From: Cymodocea nodosa
Taxonomy: Eukaryota > Streptophyta > Magnoliopsida > Alismatales > Cymodoceaceae
Assembly: GCA_036874045.1 (NCBI GenBank)
Contig: JAZBRI010000008.1
Coordinates: 11,361,001-11,425,000, forward strand
DNA: 64,000 nt
Reading direction: 5' to 3'
The position numbers and the translations under genes were made by a program. Below are positions 22,747 to 35,352 of the stretch, one piece after another. The stretch's first letter is position 1. Each line of letters starts with the position of its first letter. Below the pieces are notes generated by a model. The model was not told the DNA's origin. It ran no database searches and worked only from the letters and a program-made list of their open reading frames with translations.

Positions 22747-23304
22747 TTTAAACAGATGATCCGAAGTAAATGACAAGAAAAACTGATTCCTAAATAGAGA
22801 AATGAAGGCTTTTCGGATGCTTTAAACAGTTTAAGTGCACTGATACTAGTTGTAGCGAAGCGTAGTAAATCTGAAAAAAATAAGTGAAAAACAAAATCTT
22901 ATTACAGACAAAAATAAACAAAAAATAAAAGAAGATAGTAAATTAAATTAGAGGCAACCGCAAAACTTAATTTTTTTAACAAAATGTTAATAATTATCCT
23001 TTAATAAAAAGTACATACTTTCTATGTATTTTCCTGTTAAAATCTTTGTAATAGCATAGACATAAGTAATAAAAATATAGTTAGCACTCATATTGAATCA
23101 ATTTAACTTTCCATAAGTAATCTTTTCTGAATTTTTCTTAAATAAATTGACTTCAATAAAAATCAGAATTTCATAAATTCTTAACTACTAGAAAACTGTA
23201 ATTCAAAAATAGATATTTTGTTTTGTTTTGTTTTTTTTTAATGATAAAGACATTAAATTCTAAAACTACCTTATAACAAACCAAAATACAATGAACATGA
23301 CCAT
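22747..23304 (-). repeat. B2 duplicated leader and spacer segment
   Basis: Right-to-left it holds a second copy of the pol-ORF3 spacer start (23304 to about 22890; compare 443-840 of B1), followed by a second copy of the short leader before gag (about 22880-22747; compare 24923-25050). It is the joint between the two tandem gag units. Confidence 0.75.
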
Positions 23305-23594
23305 TTAAATATTAGATAACCTACAGATACCAAGTTCTAATCGTAATTTTGAGAAAGTATTTTCATCTAAGGGTTTTGTAAATAGATCTGCTAATTGTTC
23401 TATGGTAGGAACAAAATTTAATACTATTTTTCCTTTTATAACATTATCCCTTAGAAAATGATGTCGAACATCTATATGTTTTGCTCGTGAATGTAACACA
23501 GGATTTTTAGATAAACTTATTGTAGAACTACTATCACAAAAAATCTTAGTTGGTTTATAGTCTAAATTAAAATCTTTTAAGGTTTGTCTGATCA
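23305..23594 (-). pseudogene. B2 RNase H C-terminal part, copy 2
   Basis: Minus-strand RNase H fragment with RQTLKDFNLDYKPTKIFCDS, SRAKHIDVRHHFLRDN and LADLFTKPLDENTF, ending LELGICRLSNI. It is almost the same as B1 150-442. Gag sequence precedes it; no protease, integrase or RT motif lies between. Confidence 0.82.
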
Positions 23595-24922
23595 TTTTCT
23601 TCTTATCAGCAATTAAATTTTCACAATCAGCATGCAATTTTCTTTCTATGGTAGTGAACTTTAAAATTTCCTAAGCATGCCTTCGATTTTCTTCTTTAAA
23701 TTTATTCAATGTAGAGTTCAGAAAATCAATCTTATTTTCAGATTCATCTAGCATTTTCCTAGTGTCCTTTCTTTCTATTTTGACTTTCTTATATTTTCTG
23801 GCCAGTCTATTATATTCAACAAGTAATCCATCAAAACTATCAAAATTAATATTTTGATCAAAGGATACCTCACTGGATTTTGCCATAAAGCATACATTTG
23901 CCAAATTTTCTTCTGAATCTGATGTTGATGAGGATTCATTGTCTGATGTTGAATCCTTTGTTTCTTCACTTTGTGAAGTTAAAAAAGAGTCATCCCATGT
24001 CACTTTAAGCGCTCTTCTCTTTCTAAATTACTTATTCCTGAAATTCCTCCCTGAATTCTTCTTATCTTTGTTGAGAGGACAATCAGTTTGAAAGTGACCC
24101 AGCCTATTGCACTTGTAGCATATACTTTATCTTTCGTGAATGACTTCTTCTCTATATCTCCAGATATCTTTGCTGACCTAAAGTTCCTACGTTTCTTCAA
24201 CAGATTTCTAAATTTTCTAGTCAACAATAGTAAATAATCGTTAGAATCACTAGTGACTTCTGAGACTTTATCAGCCTCAAAAGCTAGATCCCTTCTAGGA
24301 TTTTTCCCTTTTGGATCTAAATGTTGTACTTCATAGGCTATTAGATTTCCTATGAGATCATCAAGAGTATATGTATAGATGTTGTCTTTTGAGCCCAAAT
24401 TTTAGTTAAAGATCTAAGGATCTTTCTTACCATGTCTTTTTCCTCGAATTTCTTGCCTAAAGATTTTAATGAATTTACAATCTCAAGAAAACGGGAAAAC
24501 ATGTCAGAGATACATTCATTTTCATGCATTTTAAAAAGTTCATATTTATGTACTAACATATTGATCTTAGATTCCTTGACTTAATTAGTACCTTCGTTGG
24601 AACCTTCTAAAGCATGCCATATCTCATATGCAATTTGATATGCAGAAACTTTATTCAATTGATCATGAGATAAAGCACAAAACAAGATGTTTAAAACTTT
24701 AGCATTCAGTGTCATTCGCTCCTTTTCATCAGAAGTCCAAGTATCATATGGAGTTGCAACTAACACTATAGGATTGCTAATTATATGCCATAGTTTGAAA
24801 TCAATTGACTGAAAGAATACTTTCATCTTATATTTCCAATAGCCATAATTGCTACCTTTGAACATAAGAGGATGATTAGTGGTCTATCCTTCAGTCATAA
24901 CTAAGATTTCAGAATTGTCCAT
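23595..24922 (-). pseudogene. B2 gag region, outer copy
   Basis: First gag after the 5' LTR. The start at 24922 (MDNSEIL) lies 139 bases after the PBS. It has the capsid blocks GSNYGYWKYKMKVFFQSIDF, ILFCALSHDQLNKVS, AYEIWHALEGSNEG and MLVHKYELFKMHENE, then the basic segment, a knuckle region, the acidic stretch and the first part of the coiled coil (RKYKKVKIERKDTRKMLDES). Very close in sequence to 20730-22746, so the duplication is recent relative to family divergence. Fossil with a handful of breaks. Confidence 0.85.
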
Positions 24923-25060
24923 TTTAAATAGATGATCCGAAGTAAATGACAGGAAAATTTGATTCCTAAATTGAGAATTGAAGGCTTTTTGGATGCTTTA
25001 AACAGTTTAAGTGCACTAATACTAGTTGTAGCAGATCATAGTAAATAAGTGAAAAATAGT

Positions 25061-25075
25061 AGCTTTGATACCAGT
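25061..25075 (-). other. B2 primer-binding site
   Basis: On the minus strand ACTGGTATCAAAGCT, the initiator Met tRNA type with TCAAAGC in place of TCAGAGC, directly after the LTR end. Confidence 0.88.
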
Positions 25076-26273
25076 TGTAGGATCATCTGTATCATAAGAG
25101 GGGGGGTGAATTGTGTCTTTAGCAATTAAATACTAGCGGATAAAATAAGAGCACAAAACACTCGTAAATGAAATTCTATTCTTTTATTTCAAGACAGAAT
25201 TTACAATATCTTTTCAACTCAATTCCCTTCTTGACGGTTTTGATACAGAAATGTTTGATATATAATTCGAATATAACAATGAAGCACTTATTGAAAACTA
25301 ATTTTGAATTATATAAAGCCTGATCTTTCTTTGTCTTTGCTCAGCTTTTGTATCTCTTCTTCTCTAGTTGTCGAATTTCAAAACTTCTTACGTTTGCAGC
25401 TCCTTTTCTAAAATTACTTAGAATTTCAAACTTCTGATTTTAGAGAATTTTTCAGAATATGAATATTCAAACTTAACTTTTCAGTTAGGGATTCAGATTG
25501 AATATTCAAACTTGGTTTTCGAGATTGGGATCTTTTGTTGTAATGTAGCTCGTACTCTTTATTTGTAGTCAAACTCTATTGTCTTTCACCTTCAGCATAT
25601 TCATTCTCTTGATCCATAATCCATAATCTACGTACTAATTTTCTCTTTAATCCAAATTACTTTCTATTTTAATTTCCACTTTCTCCATTAACATTTTGAA
25701 TTTCCACGATCTCCACTTCATAGATTTACAAAAATTTTATCTTCCTAGAGTCTTGTAGAATATCTTCTAAGTCTTCGATTTAGTCAAACAGTTATCCTTT
25801 AAGTCCTGTAAAAACTCGAACACTTATCTTTTAACTCTTCAAGTTTTTGCACCTGCAAAACCCGTGACTAAACAAAGAAACTTATTTGTTCGTTAGTCCT
25901 TTTATAAAACTCGAACAGTTATCTATCCATGTGTATAAAAACTTGAACAGTTATCTAACTATTCAATTTTACATTACCAAACGCACATGGAAAAACACAT
26001 GACAACTTAAAACATTAAAAACACATGTGTAGATAACCTTAACTATACGAGTTTTTAACATAAAGTATTCGACAAAAATGAAACGTTAACTATCCGAAAG
26101 TTTAACTATTGCAAATCTAACTCTTCAGAAATCTTTAATTTATCCGACATAAAAATGAAACTTTTCGATAATCTGTTAACTATTATACTTAAAGAAATAT
26201 ACTTAGAGAATATTATGTAGACTTATTTAAATACGTTAATAAAGCATATATCATCAAAATTAAATACCTAACA
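25076..26273 (-). mobile_element. B2 5' LTR, complete (1198 bp)
   Basis: Plus-strand ends are TGTAGGATC and ATTAAATACCTAACA, the reverse of TGTTAGG...CCTACA. Its length matches the B1 LTR (1193). Sequence right of 26273 is family A integrase, so B2 sits in A3; TAAAT (26274-26278) should be one copy of its target duplication. Confidence 0.92.
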
Positions 26274-27280
26274 TAAATTATCTAGAAAATATTTAGTGAG
26301 AGGTTTACTAAAGATTAAGTGCTCAATGGACTTTATGTGTGATGCATGTGAGTTAGGTATACTTCATAAAAACTCTTTTAAATCCAAAACTGATATATAA
26401 AGCAAGAGAGTCTTAGAAATTATACATATGGATCTATTTGGACCAACAAGAATCATGAGTCTTGGTGGTAAACGATATGTATTTGTTTTAGTAGATGACT
26501 TCTCTAAATACACTTGGGTATACTTTCTAACATCTAAGACAGAAGTTTTTTGAAAAGTTTAAAATGTTTTGCAATCTTGTTCAAAATGAACAAAGTGTCT
26601 CTATTCAAAAACTTAGGAGTGATCATGGTACTGAATTTGATAATGATCAAATGAATAATTACTGTATAGATCTTGGCATTAATCACAGATTTTGTTTTCC
26701 AAGAGCACCATCTCAAAATGTTGTTGAAAGAAAGAATAGATCACTTTAGGAAATGGCCAAAACTATGTTAAATGAACATAATTTACCACAAAATCTTTGG
26801 GCTGAAGTAGTAAATACAACTTGTTATGTTATTAATAGAAGTCACTTATGACCTCTTATTAATAAAACACCTTTTGAAATTATGTTTGATAGGGTTGCAA
26901 AAATTTCCTATATGAAACCATTTGGCTGCAAGTGTTTTGTCCTTAATACTAAGTCTAAAAGGGATAAATTTCAAGTCAAAGCATATGAAGGAATTTTTGT
27001 AGGTTACTCTACTAGAAGTAAAGCCTATAAAGTATATGACAAGACTTCTAGAACTATTGAAGAAACCCTCCATGTAAGCTTTAATGAAAATTCTTTTAGA
27101 GAATCTCAATCTAAAGCTGATAATGATGATATGATCAATTTCTCAAAAGAGTTAGAGATCAATAGAGAGATTGAAGATTTATCTGAGAAAATCAAAAATA
27201 TGAACTTAAATGATCAAACTAATGATGAAAGTGATGTACCTTTCGATGTTGATGAGAATATTGAGGAAAATTAGAGAAAT
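26274..27280 (+). pseudogene. A3 integrase region
   Basis: Integrase joins the cDNA ends to host DNA. Seen in order: the end of the GAG-pre-integrase zinc region (CDACELGxLHKNSF), catalytic core with HMDLFGPTRIMS (first Asp), [14 protein letters not shown] (second Asp) and FPRAPSQNVVERKNRSL (Glu). The copia C-terminal blocks follow: KPFGCKCFVLNTKSKRDKF, GIFVGYSTRSKAYKVYD and an acidic tail. All three DDE positions are visible, and this is the fullest copia integrase in the window. Fossil with a few breaks. Confidence 0.86.
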
Positions 27281-28090
27281 TGGCGTTATTCTTCATCACA
27301 TCCCATCACTCAAGTTATTGGTAATATTAATGAGGAAGTTAAAACTAGAGCTTCAATAAATTTAAATAGTATGTGTATGTTTGTTTCTATGGTGGAACCA
27401 AGGAATATAGAAGAAGCATTATTTAATGAAAATTGGATAGTAGCAATGCAAGAAGAACTAAATTAATTCATCAGAAATGATGTTTGGGAATTAGTCTCTC
27501 CACCAGAACGTCAGTCCATAATAGGTACAAAGTGGATCTTTAGAAACAAAACTAATGAGATTGGTCATGTTATAAGGAACAAAGCTAGATTAGTTGCAGA
27601 AGGGTATACACAGGAAGAAGGACTAGATTATGATAAAACATTTCCTCCTGTGGCTAGGTTAGAAAGTATTAGAATATTATTGGCCTATGCTTGTTATATG
27701 GATTTTAAACTACATCAAATGGATGTAAAGAGTGCATTTCAAAATGGGTTAATTAATGAAGAAGTGTATGTAAAACAACCATCTAGATTTGAAGATATTA
27801 AAAATCCTAACTTTGTGTATAAATTGAAGAAAACCTTATATGGTTTGAAGCAAGCACCTAGATTGTGGTATGGAAGATTATCTACTTTTCTAATAGAACA
27901 AGGATATATCATGGGAAAAGTAGACCATACTCTATTTATCAAGAGAGATGATAAAGATTAGATTGTTGTTCAAATATATGTAGATGATATAATCTTTGGA
28001 GCAACTTCTGATAAACTGATAAAAATATTTTCTGAAGAGATGGCTAGTCAGTTTGAAATGAGTATGATAGGAGAACTTTCATATTTTCTA
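27281..28090 (+). pseudogene. A3 reverse transcriptase
   Basis: Copia RT with the usual blocks: [110 protein letters not shown] and the catalytic IYVDDIIFGATS. The order and spacing are full for the family. It is the only copia RT here in which every main block, from GTKW to YVDD, can be followed in one copy. Fossil with a few breaks. Confidence 0.88.
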
Positions 28091-28927
28091 AGACTTCAAA
28101 TTAAGCAAATGGATAAAGGTATATTTTTAAATCAAGAAAAATATGCAGATGGAATGCTTAAGAAATTTAATTTTAGTGATACAAGGATTTGAGGAACTCC
28201 TATGAGTACTTTTTTAAAGTTAAATATTGATGACATAGGAAAATCAATAGATCAAAGAAAATACAGAATTATGATTGGTTCTTTAATTTATTTGACAGCT
28301 AGTAGACCTGATATTATGTTTGTTGTGTGTGCTTGTGCTAGATTTCAATATAATCCTAAAGAATCACACTCAAGTGCTGTTAAAAGAATATTTAGATATA
28401 TATAAGGAACTAAAACTATCAGACTATATTATTCTAAGGATAGTTCAATAGATCTTATAGGATATACTGATGCTGATTACACAGGATCTAATTCTGATAG
28501 AAAGAGTACCAGTGGCACATGTCAATTATTGGGAAATAATTTTGTGTCATGGTTTAGTAAAAAGCAAAACTGTGTAGTACTTTCAACCACTAAAGCTGAA
28601 TATGTTGCTGCTGCATTATGTTGCACTCAGATTTTGTGGATAAGGCAAACTTTAGAAGACTTTCGATTATCTTATAATACAACTAAGATTTATTGTGATA
28701 GTAATTCTACAATAAATCTTTCCAAAAATCTTGTATTGCATTCTAGAGGAAAGCATATAGAGGTTAGATATCATTTTCTAAGAGATAACGCAATTAAAGG
28801 AAAAATTAAATTAGAATTTGTGTCTAGTAAAAATCAATTAGCTGATATATTTACAAAACCTCTAGATGAAAATACATTCTACAACATAAGATTAAATTTC
28901 GGTATTTGTAGGCTATGTGATGTGTAA
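28091..28927 (+). pseudogene. A3 RT end and RNase H
   Basis: RT C-terminal block (MDKGIFLNQEKYADGML, then YRIMIGSLIYLTASRPDIMF) followed by RNase H (YTDADYTGSNSDRKSTSGT, WFSKKQNCVVLSTTKAEY, IYCDSNSTINLSKN, LADIFTKPLDENTF). It ends at FGICRLCDV (stop at 28927), the family A pol terminus. Close to A1 4669-5487, which serves as a second copy. Fossil, a few breaks. Confidence 0.87.
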
Positions 28928-29867
28928 AATGCTTAAACTCCACCAAAAGATAAATTTTGTTGATGATATTGTTTACCTCATAGATATTATATACTTATCA
29001 CAAATATCTAAGTAACATCTAAACTGTTGCATAAGATACTATGTATTTATTATAAAATTATAGTAGTATCTTATTGATTTTACGTAGTTTATCAATTTTA
29101 ATGGTTTTCAAAATTTTAAGTGGAAGTGTCAATGAAAAACATTAAATTCCTCTGAAATCCTGAAATTTTGATTAAGTGATTTTCTTTAGATCAATGACAA
29201 TACATATGATCATGCATAAATTTGACTTGATTGATTAAACTTGTAGAATAATTTATATGTAAATCATATTAAACTACCAATCAAAAGTATGAGCTTATTG
29301 AAACTAATTCATATTTTCAGTAAAATCATAGACGTAAAAATTGTATGAGATTTGTGTTTTATTGTATTTGTATTAATGGAATACATATATACTGTGCTTA
29401 AAATGAAAAGTGCTTATAAAGTGAAAATCTTTGAGAGTTTATTGATCAGTTTGATTATGAGCCTTTTGTACTTGAGCAGATAGATATGTAAGGATTGCTG
29501 TCCTGAAAAAGTATTCTTTAAATTTGACAACCTAAGGTCCTAATTAGATCTGGGATTGTTGACTGAAAGCTCATTACACAAGTACATTAGAAAGCTCTTG
29601 TATGATTCAAACTTTTCAAACTAAATTTTAAAGAAAATTATCAATATTTACTGTTTTGAAAAGAAAAAGTTGTTTTATTAATTACACTTATCTTTGAATC
29701 GAATATAGTTTCTACCAATATGACTGCTGATTTATTGAATCAACATTAGTACTTTTGAAAATGTTTATTTGAGATGCATTCTTTTATTCTCCTTGAGTTA
29801 ATCATATTAAGTTTAAAGTTATGTTTTGATTCATATACGAATGAAGTTGATTCTTGAAATCATTTAT
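28928..29867 (+). other. A3 pol-ORF3 spacer, left half
   Basis: Matches A1 5488-6428 throughout. It ends at the insertion point of A2 (TTTAT at 29863-29867). Noncoding. Confidence 0.85.
29863..29867 (+). repeat. Target-site duplication of A2, left copy
   Basis: TTTAT directly before the A2 LTR terminus TGTAGG. The partner TTTAT is at 41543-41547, after ACTCAACA. Five bases is the usual copia duplication length. Confidence 0.9.
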
Positions 29868-30981
29868 TGTAGGATCGTATGGCTACACAAGAGGGGGGTG
29901 AATTGTGTATCTTTACTATTTTCTGGAATATAATTGAAACTTTAAAATTCAAAAACAAGTCGAGACATTGTTTTCATAAAATCATTTTTATTCAAGGTTT
30001 CAATTACATTATATAATTCAATTCTCCTTAGAAATTGTAGATGCAATTATAACTCGATACCATGTATCATCTAAACAATTTCATAACTACAAATAGAGAA
30101 AACTAATTTATGGAATTTAAAACTTTTCTCCCTATTTGAGATCTTTCTTCTTCTTCTTTTTCTTCTTCAGCAATTCTTCAGTGACGAATATCTTGTCTTT
30201 ATCTACTTTACCGAATTTGCTTTCACTTGATACTTCAAATCTTTAGTGATGAAAATCTTACCTTTTATGCTTCACTGAATTTTCGTCCACTCGAGAGATT
30301 TTCCCCAAAGAGGTGTTTTTGATCCCTGAAAAATATTTTTCTTTTGGTGTGCAAGGATAGTTTGATCAACGAGAATTCTATGCCTTTTATACTATATCTT
30401 CATTCCATGCATATCCTTCACATTTAACCACTACCAGTTTTCCACTTCTCCACGTCTTTTCTTTTTCCTTCATCGAAACACACGTTCTAACCCACGTTAT
30501 ATTTTGAATTTTCTTTAATCATCAGTCCTAGATCTCTGAAAAATTTCCTACAAAATAAACTTTCTCGTCCAAATCCATCAAGTGTAATAAGAAGTCATTA
30601 CTTTAATGTTAACTAAACGATTAACACAAGTATATATATATAACTTAACGTTTTTAACTTAACGAGTTCCTCATGTGTCATTTCACGTGACAAGTACTAT
30701 AGCTAACTCAATGAACCAGCTTAACCTTTCTTTCGGAAGGTTAAACAGTAACTCACTGAAAACAGTTTAAGTTTCGGATAGTTACGGTTGTAAGTCACCG
30801 AAAAACTCTTTATATTATAAAACTAGTGAGAAACATGTCAAGACCTAAAAACATGACTTAAGTTACCTTTCGAATAGTTACGACCATAAGTCTCCGAAAA
30901 AGTTTAACTCACCGATTCAGTAATTAAGCAAATATGATTATATTCATTCAGCACACATCATCAAAACAAAAATACTCAACA
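29868..30981 (-). mobile_element. A2 3' LTR (1114 bp)
   Basis: Plus-strand ends TGTAGGATCG and AATACTCAACA. It is shorter than the 5' LTR of the same element (1684 bp) because it holds fewer of the motif-array repeats. Some CG-centred motifs of the CGGATAGTTACGG type remain near 30770-30920. Confidence 0.9.
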
Positions 30982-31483
30982 ATCTCCCCCTTTTTGATGA
31001 TGACAAAATCATATTAAATCAATTATGAAATATGTTTAACTCAACAAAGCACCTTCGTTGTGTTAACTTTTAATTCAACAAACTTGTTTGTTGACTTAAG
31101 TTCACTTAAGCTTATTTCTATTGTTTGTGTAAATTTTACCTGTCAGAACTAAATCTCTCAGATGCCAATAATTATATAAGTATCAGTTTTCTAATTATCA
31201 TCTGTCAGATTACAAAAACCATTTAAATAACATCTCCTTTTATAATATATATGTAATTAAGATCATAATCATCTTTTTATAATATTTCTTCCCCTTTTTG
31301 TCATTAATCAAAAAGATAATTACAGAGAATATATATATATATATATATAAGAGATATAATTACAACAACTCTTTCTGTAAACAAGAATAATAAATGAACA
31401 CATTTACAAAAAAATATATTGTTCAATGAATCAAACAAGTAATACAAACATTATATTTTGTATTTAGAAACAAACAAAAATAG
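30982..31483 (-). other. A2 3' noncoding region with polypurine tracts
   Basis: Reverse tracts AATCTCCCCCTTTTTGATG (30981-30999) next to the LTR and TTCTTCCCCTTTTTGTCAT (31286-31304) further in, the same pair as in A1. A TA microsatellite is at about 31330-31350. Confidence 0.83.
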
Positions 31484-33754
31484 TTATCAACCCCTTCTAA
31501 GTATATCACTTATATCATTACATATTTTATCTCCTAGATGCCCAATATCATTTCTGATGTCGTTAAGCACTGCATCAAAGTTAGGAGATAGCTGGGTTTG
31601 CTGTTCTGCTTAAACTGAATAACTTTGTTGTTGTTGTTGTATATGGTCTCTATAATCAGGTTGTTGTTGTTGTTGTCGTTGAGGTTTATGCATGGCCTGG
31701 AATTTTTGCAAATCTTTAACACTAAATGCTCTCATGCCTTTAGTTTCAGAGGACCAGTCAGATAAAGTCAATTGGCTTGTAAGGATTCTACATACAGCAT
31801 CACCATAAAATAACTTTGAACTCATATGCTATATTTGAGACATAAAAACATCAAACCAATTTATTTGAATTCTATTCAGCAGGCCATAAGTTGCATATAA
31901 ACAACTTCTGTTGACTTCCAAATTGTGTCTAACTCTCTGAAATAAATTTGCATGCAGTATATTCACAATAAGCCTTGCCTCTACATTCAGATTTTTCGTT
32001 AATCTCATTTTAGAATATACATCTGGAATTTTTGATAAAGACTGAATGTTCCATTCCAGTTGTCTAATCATGTCAAATTTGTTTGTAACAACAACACCTT
32101 CATTCTTTCATCCTAAAACTTCAAAAATTAACTCAGGAGACAATATAAACTCCTATTGATTTATTTGAGTTTTTAGAAAATTTCCATTCTTGACCAGATT
32201 GCTATAAAAAGCTGCAATAAGCTCTGTGTATTGCTTCCATTTCATTCCTACTGACAAGAATTTAATGAGGCCTTGAAACTCAAACAGATCTCTCATGTCC
32301 ATCAAATTTCTGAATTTTATTGGACGAGCATGCAGAATCTGACATGTAATCAGATTATTGTATTTCTGCAATGCTTCTTTAGATCTCAAATGAATTGTAT
32401 TACCTTGAATTTGTAATATTGTACACAAAGAAGGTGATACCTGAAGCCGTGATTCAGAATTTAATTCATCTTCAGGAACTTCTTCTTCAAAATGAATGTC
32501 ATATTGTTCCTCTTCCAAAATATTATCTTGAAGCTGCTCAAGTAAGCTTGATTCTTCAGCTTCAACAGTGTCAAGAACATTGTCAATATGCTCAACATTC
32601 ATCTATTCAGTCACTATAGAATGTTTAGAGTTCAATTGTTCCACAAATTCTATAACCGTTGTATTTGTCTGTAATTGTTCATTTTGTTCAACAGATATTT
32701 CTATTGAGTCATGCTGTGAATTCTCAAACTCTGCTTCTATAGATTCTGTAGAAGGTTGGTTAACTTTTAGCTCTTCTAGAGTCTTAACATTTTCAATATT
32801 TACTACTCCAAACAATTCAGTTTGTGAACTAGTTACTGCCTCAACATTGTCAATTATATCTACAGTAACTTGTTCAATGTCAAGTGCCTGATGCTCTGAT
32901 TTGTCAATATCTGCATCATCAGGACTTGTACTAATAGAAAAACTTGAGCTCATATTTGACTTGTATTTCTTCTCAAGCTTTCTAGCAAGGGAAAATAAAG
33001 TCTCATTTTCTTCATCAGTTTCAATGTGTTTGGAACTAATGAGTTTATCAAATGCACAATAAGGTACAATGTCTAAACATACATTGTCCTTCGGAAATAA
33101 ATTTTCATCTGATTTTCCTTTTTCAATAGACTTTGTTTCCTTAGACATAAGTTTTCTGATTTTTCTTCGTCTATAACATTTTTGTTTCTCCTCTTCAAGT
33201 ATTGCTGTTTTCTTTTCAACTTGCTGCATAAAAGTTTTCTGCTTTAATTCTTCTAAGGCACTCTCAATAGCAACAGCCTTTCGAAGACTGTTAACTTTTG
33301 TTTTGTCTACAGCAATATTTGATTCTACTTGTTTTGAATATAAAGGAGTAGGGATAGCTGATTCATGCTCTTCCTCAAATGCATGTAGTCTAGTACTGTT
33401 TATAGGAGTTTAAGGAGTTATATTTGATGAACCTACACCTTTTTCCAAATATTTTGCATATTGCTCCAAAAATGCAATCTCAGAACATTTCATTCTATAT
33501 TCTCTATCAAATTTACTTCGAATCCCCACGTATGTAATACTTGTATCAGTATTTTGGAGTTCTTGTCTAACTTCATTCAGTATGCATTTAGGAAAGAAAT
33601 ATTCACTATAAATTTTTGCTAACCTTTTGTCCACTTGAAATATTTTCTTGAACCAAGTGTGTGGAACTTCATCATTCTCTATTTCTTTTCTTGTTGCATC
33701 TCTTTTGCTTTTGCCTTTTTCTCTACCACGACCTTTGTAGAACTTGGAGACCAT
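31484..33754 (-). pseudogene. A2 ORF3
   Basis: Family A ORF3 on the minus strand, start at 33754 (MVSKFYKGRGREKGKSKRD), end at 31484 (about 757 codons). Seen in order: basic Gly/Arg/Lys N terminus, TWFKKIFQVDKRLAKIYSEY with FPKCILNEVRQEL, EKEKQKCYRRRK-type basic coiled segment, acidic Ser/Glu middle (33000-32500), then the globular domain (32400-31700; RDLFEFQGLIKFL, AAFYSNLVKNG, FEVLG, ARLIVNILHANLFQRVRHN, LYATYGLLNRIQINWFDVF, SSKLFYGDAVCRIL). The Gln-rich tail includes a CAA run near 31615-31680. All blocks match A1 and A3, so the reading frame was kept under constraint before decay. Fossil with a few breaks. Confidence 0.78.
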
Positions 33755-35352
33755 CGTCGCAGGTTGTAACAGCAACAAGCGGGAAAGATTTTTTTGACAA
33801 AGTTTACAAATAACCTAAGTGCTCGTGTAATAAGTGTTTAAATAGGGTTTTAGGCGAATAACTCAACATGAAGAGAAGTTAGGTTTAGATATTAAAAAAA
33901 ATATTGAATAAAGTTTATTCAATCAAGGTACCCAAAATATTCAAGTATAACTCGTTGAGTTAACTAACCTAACGAGTAAAACGTTGTCTAGAGGTAGTTT
34001 TACACATTACCTTATCTAACATAACGTCTAGTTAGTACACTTAAACAAGTTTCAAATACTTCCAACTGAAACATTCCGAAAACAACACACATGCTAAACT
34101 TAACATTATCTTGAGAACATTGTAAACTACTTGAATATTTTTTCTCTTGAATCTAAAATAGTTTATTTGTCTTTTTAAATTATTTCATCAAGATTTTAAG
34201 AGGACATTAATTCAGATTAACTAAGATTTGTATTCTAGATTATATTAATCTATTTTCAACATTGTTAATCCTCCCCCTACAAATATACTTCAAATATATT
34301 CAATCAAAATACAAAATATACTTGTAGTGACAATAGATGTTAAGTATAACTATACCTTTTAAATTTTCTTTTTAGAGACTTCTGTTATTCTCACATCATC
34401 AAAAATGAATTCTAGAATCAATTCCTACTGTATATGAATCAAAACACAACTTTGAACTCAATGTGATTAATTCAAGGAGAATAAAAGAATGTATCTCAAA
34501 TAAATGTTTTCAAAAGTACTAATGTTGATTCAATAAATCAGTAGTTATATTGGTAGAAACTATACGTGATTCAAAGATATCTGTAATTAATGAAACAACA
34601 ATATATATATATATATTTTCAAAATAGTTAATATTGATAATTTTCTTTAAAAGTTAGTTTGAAAAGCTTGAATCATACAAGAGCTTTCTAATGTACCCGT
34701 GTAATGAGCTTTCAGTCAACAATCCCAGATCTAATCAGGACCTTAGGTTGCTAGATTTAAAGAATCCTTTTTCAGGACAACAATTCTTACATACCTATCT
34801 ACTCAAGTACAAAAGGCTCGTGATCAAACCGATCAATAAACTCACAAAGATTTTCACTTTGTAAGTACTTTTCATTTTAAGCATAGTATATATGTATTCC
34901 GTTAATATAGATGCAATAAAACACAAATCTCATACAATTTTTACTTCTATGATTGTATTGAGAATATGAATCAGTTTCAATAAGCTTATACTTTTGATTA
35001 ACAGTTTAAGATGAGTTACATATAACTTATTCTACAAGTTTAATCAATTAAGACACATTTATGCATGATCATATGCATTTTCCTTAATTCAAAGAAAACA
35101 TTTAATCAGAATTTCAGAATGACAAAAGTATTTAATGTTTTTCATTTACACTTCCACTTAAAATCGTAAAAACCATTAAAATTGATAAACTACTTAAAAT
35201 CAATAAGATACTACTATGATTTTACAATAAATACATAGTATCTTAAGCAGCAGTTTAGATATTACTTTAGATATTTATAATAAGTATATAATATCTATGA
35301 GGTGAACAACATCATCAATAATATTTATCTTTTTATGTGGAGTTTAAGTATT
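33755..35352 (-). other. A2 pol-ORF3 spacer
   Basis: Reverse match of A1 5488-7071. It contains the TATA-like TTTAAATA (33838-33845 on the plus strand), the motif AACTCGTTGAGTT (about 33950), the internal polypurine tract (CCTCCCCCTACA near 34268) and a TA microsatellite near 34600. Confidence 0.82.

Larger units (their letters stand above)
15210..26273 (-). mobile_element. B2: Sirevirus-like copia element, family B, with duplicated gag and almost no pol
   Basis: Minus-strand element. Reading right to left it has a complete 5' LTR (25076-26273), PBS, gag, RNase H end, spacer, a second gag, an RNase H end, spacer, ORF3, polypurine tracts and the remaining part of its 3' LTR (15210-15725). B1 inserted in that LTR. 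Protease, integrase and RT are not recognisable, so it is a non-autonomous, broken derivative. The LTR parts that can be compared differ at about 8-9% by eye, mostly transitions, suggesting about 3 million years. It is inserted in A3. Confidence 0.85.

Noticed and set aside
32568-32891. Antisense frame of 107 codons, also at 7935-8258
   Set aside because: Same position antisense to the acidic part of ORF3 in two copies; explained by the codon composition of ORF3.
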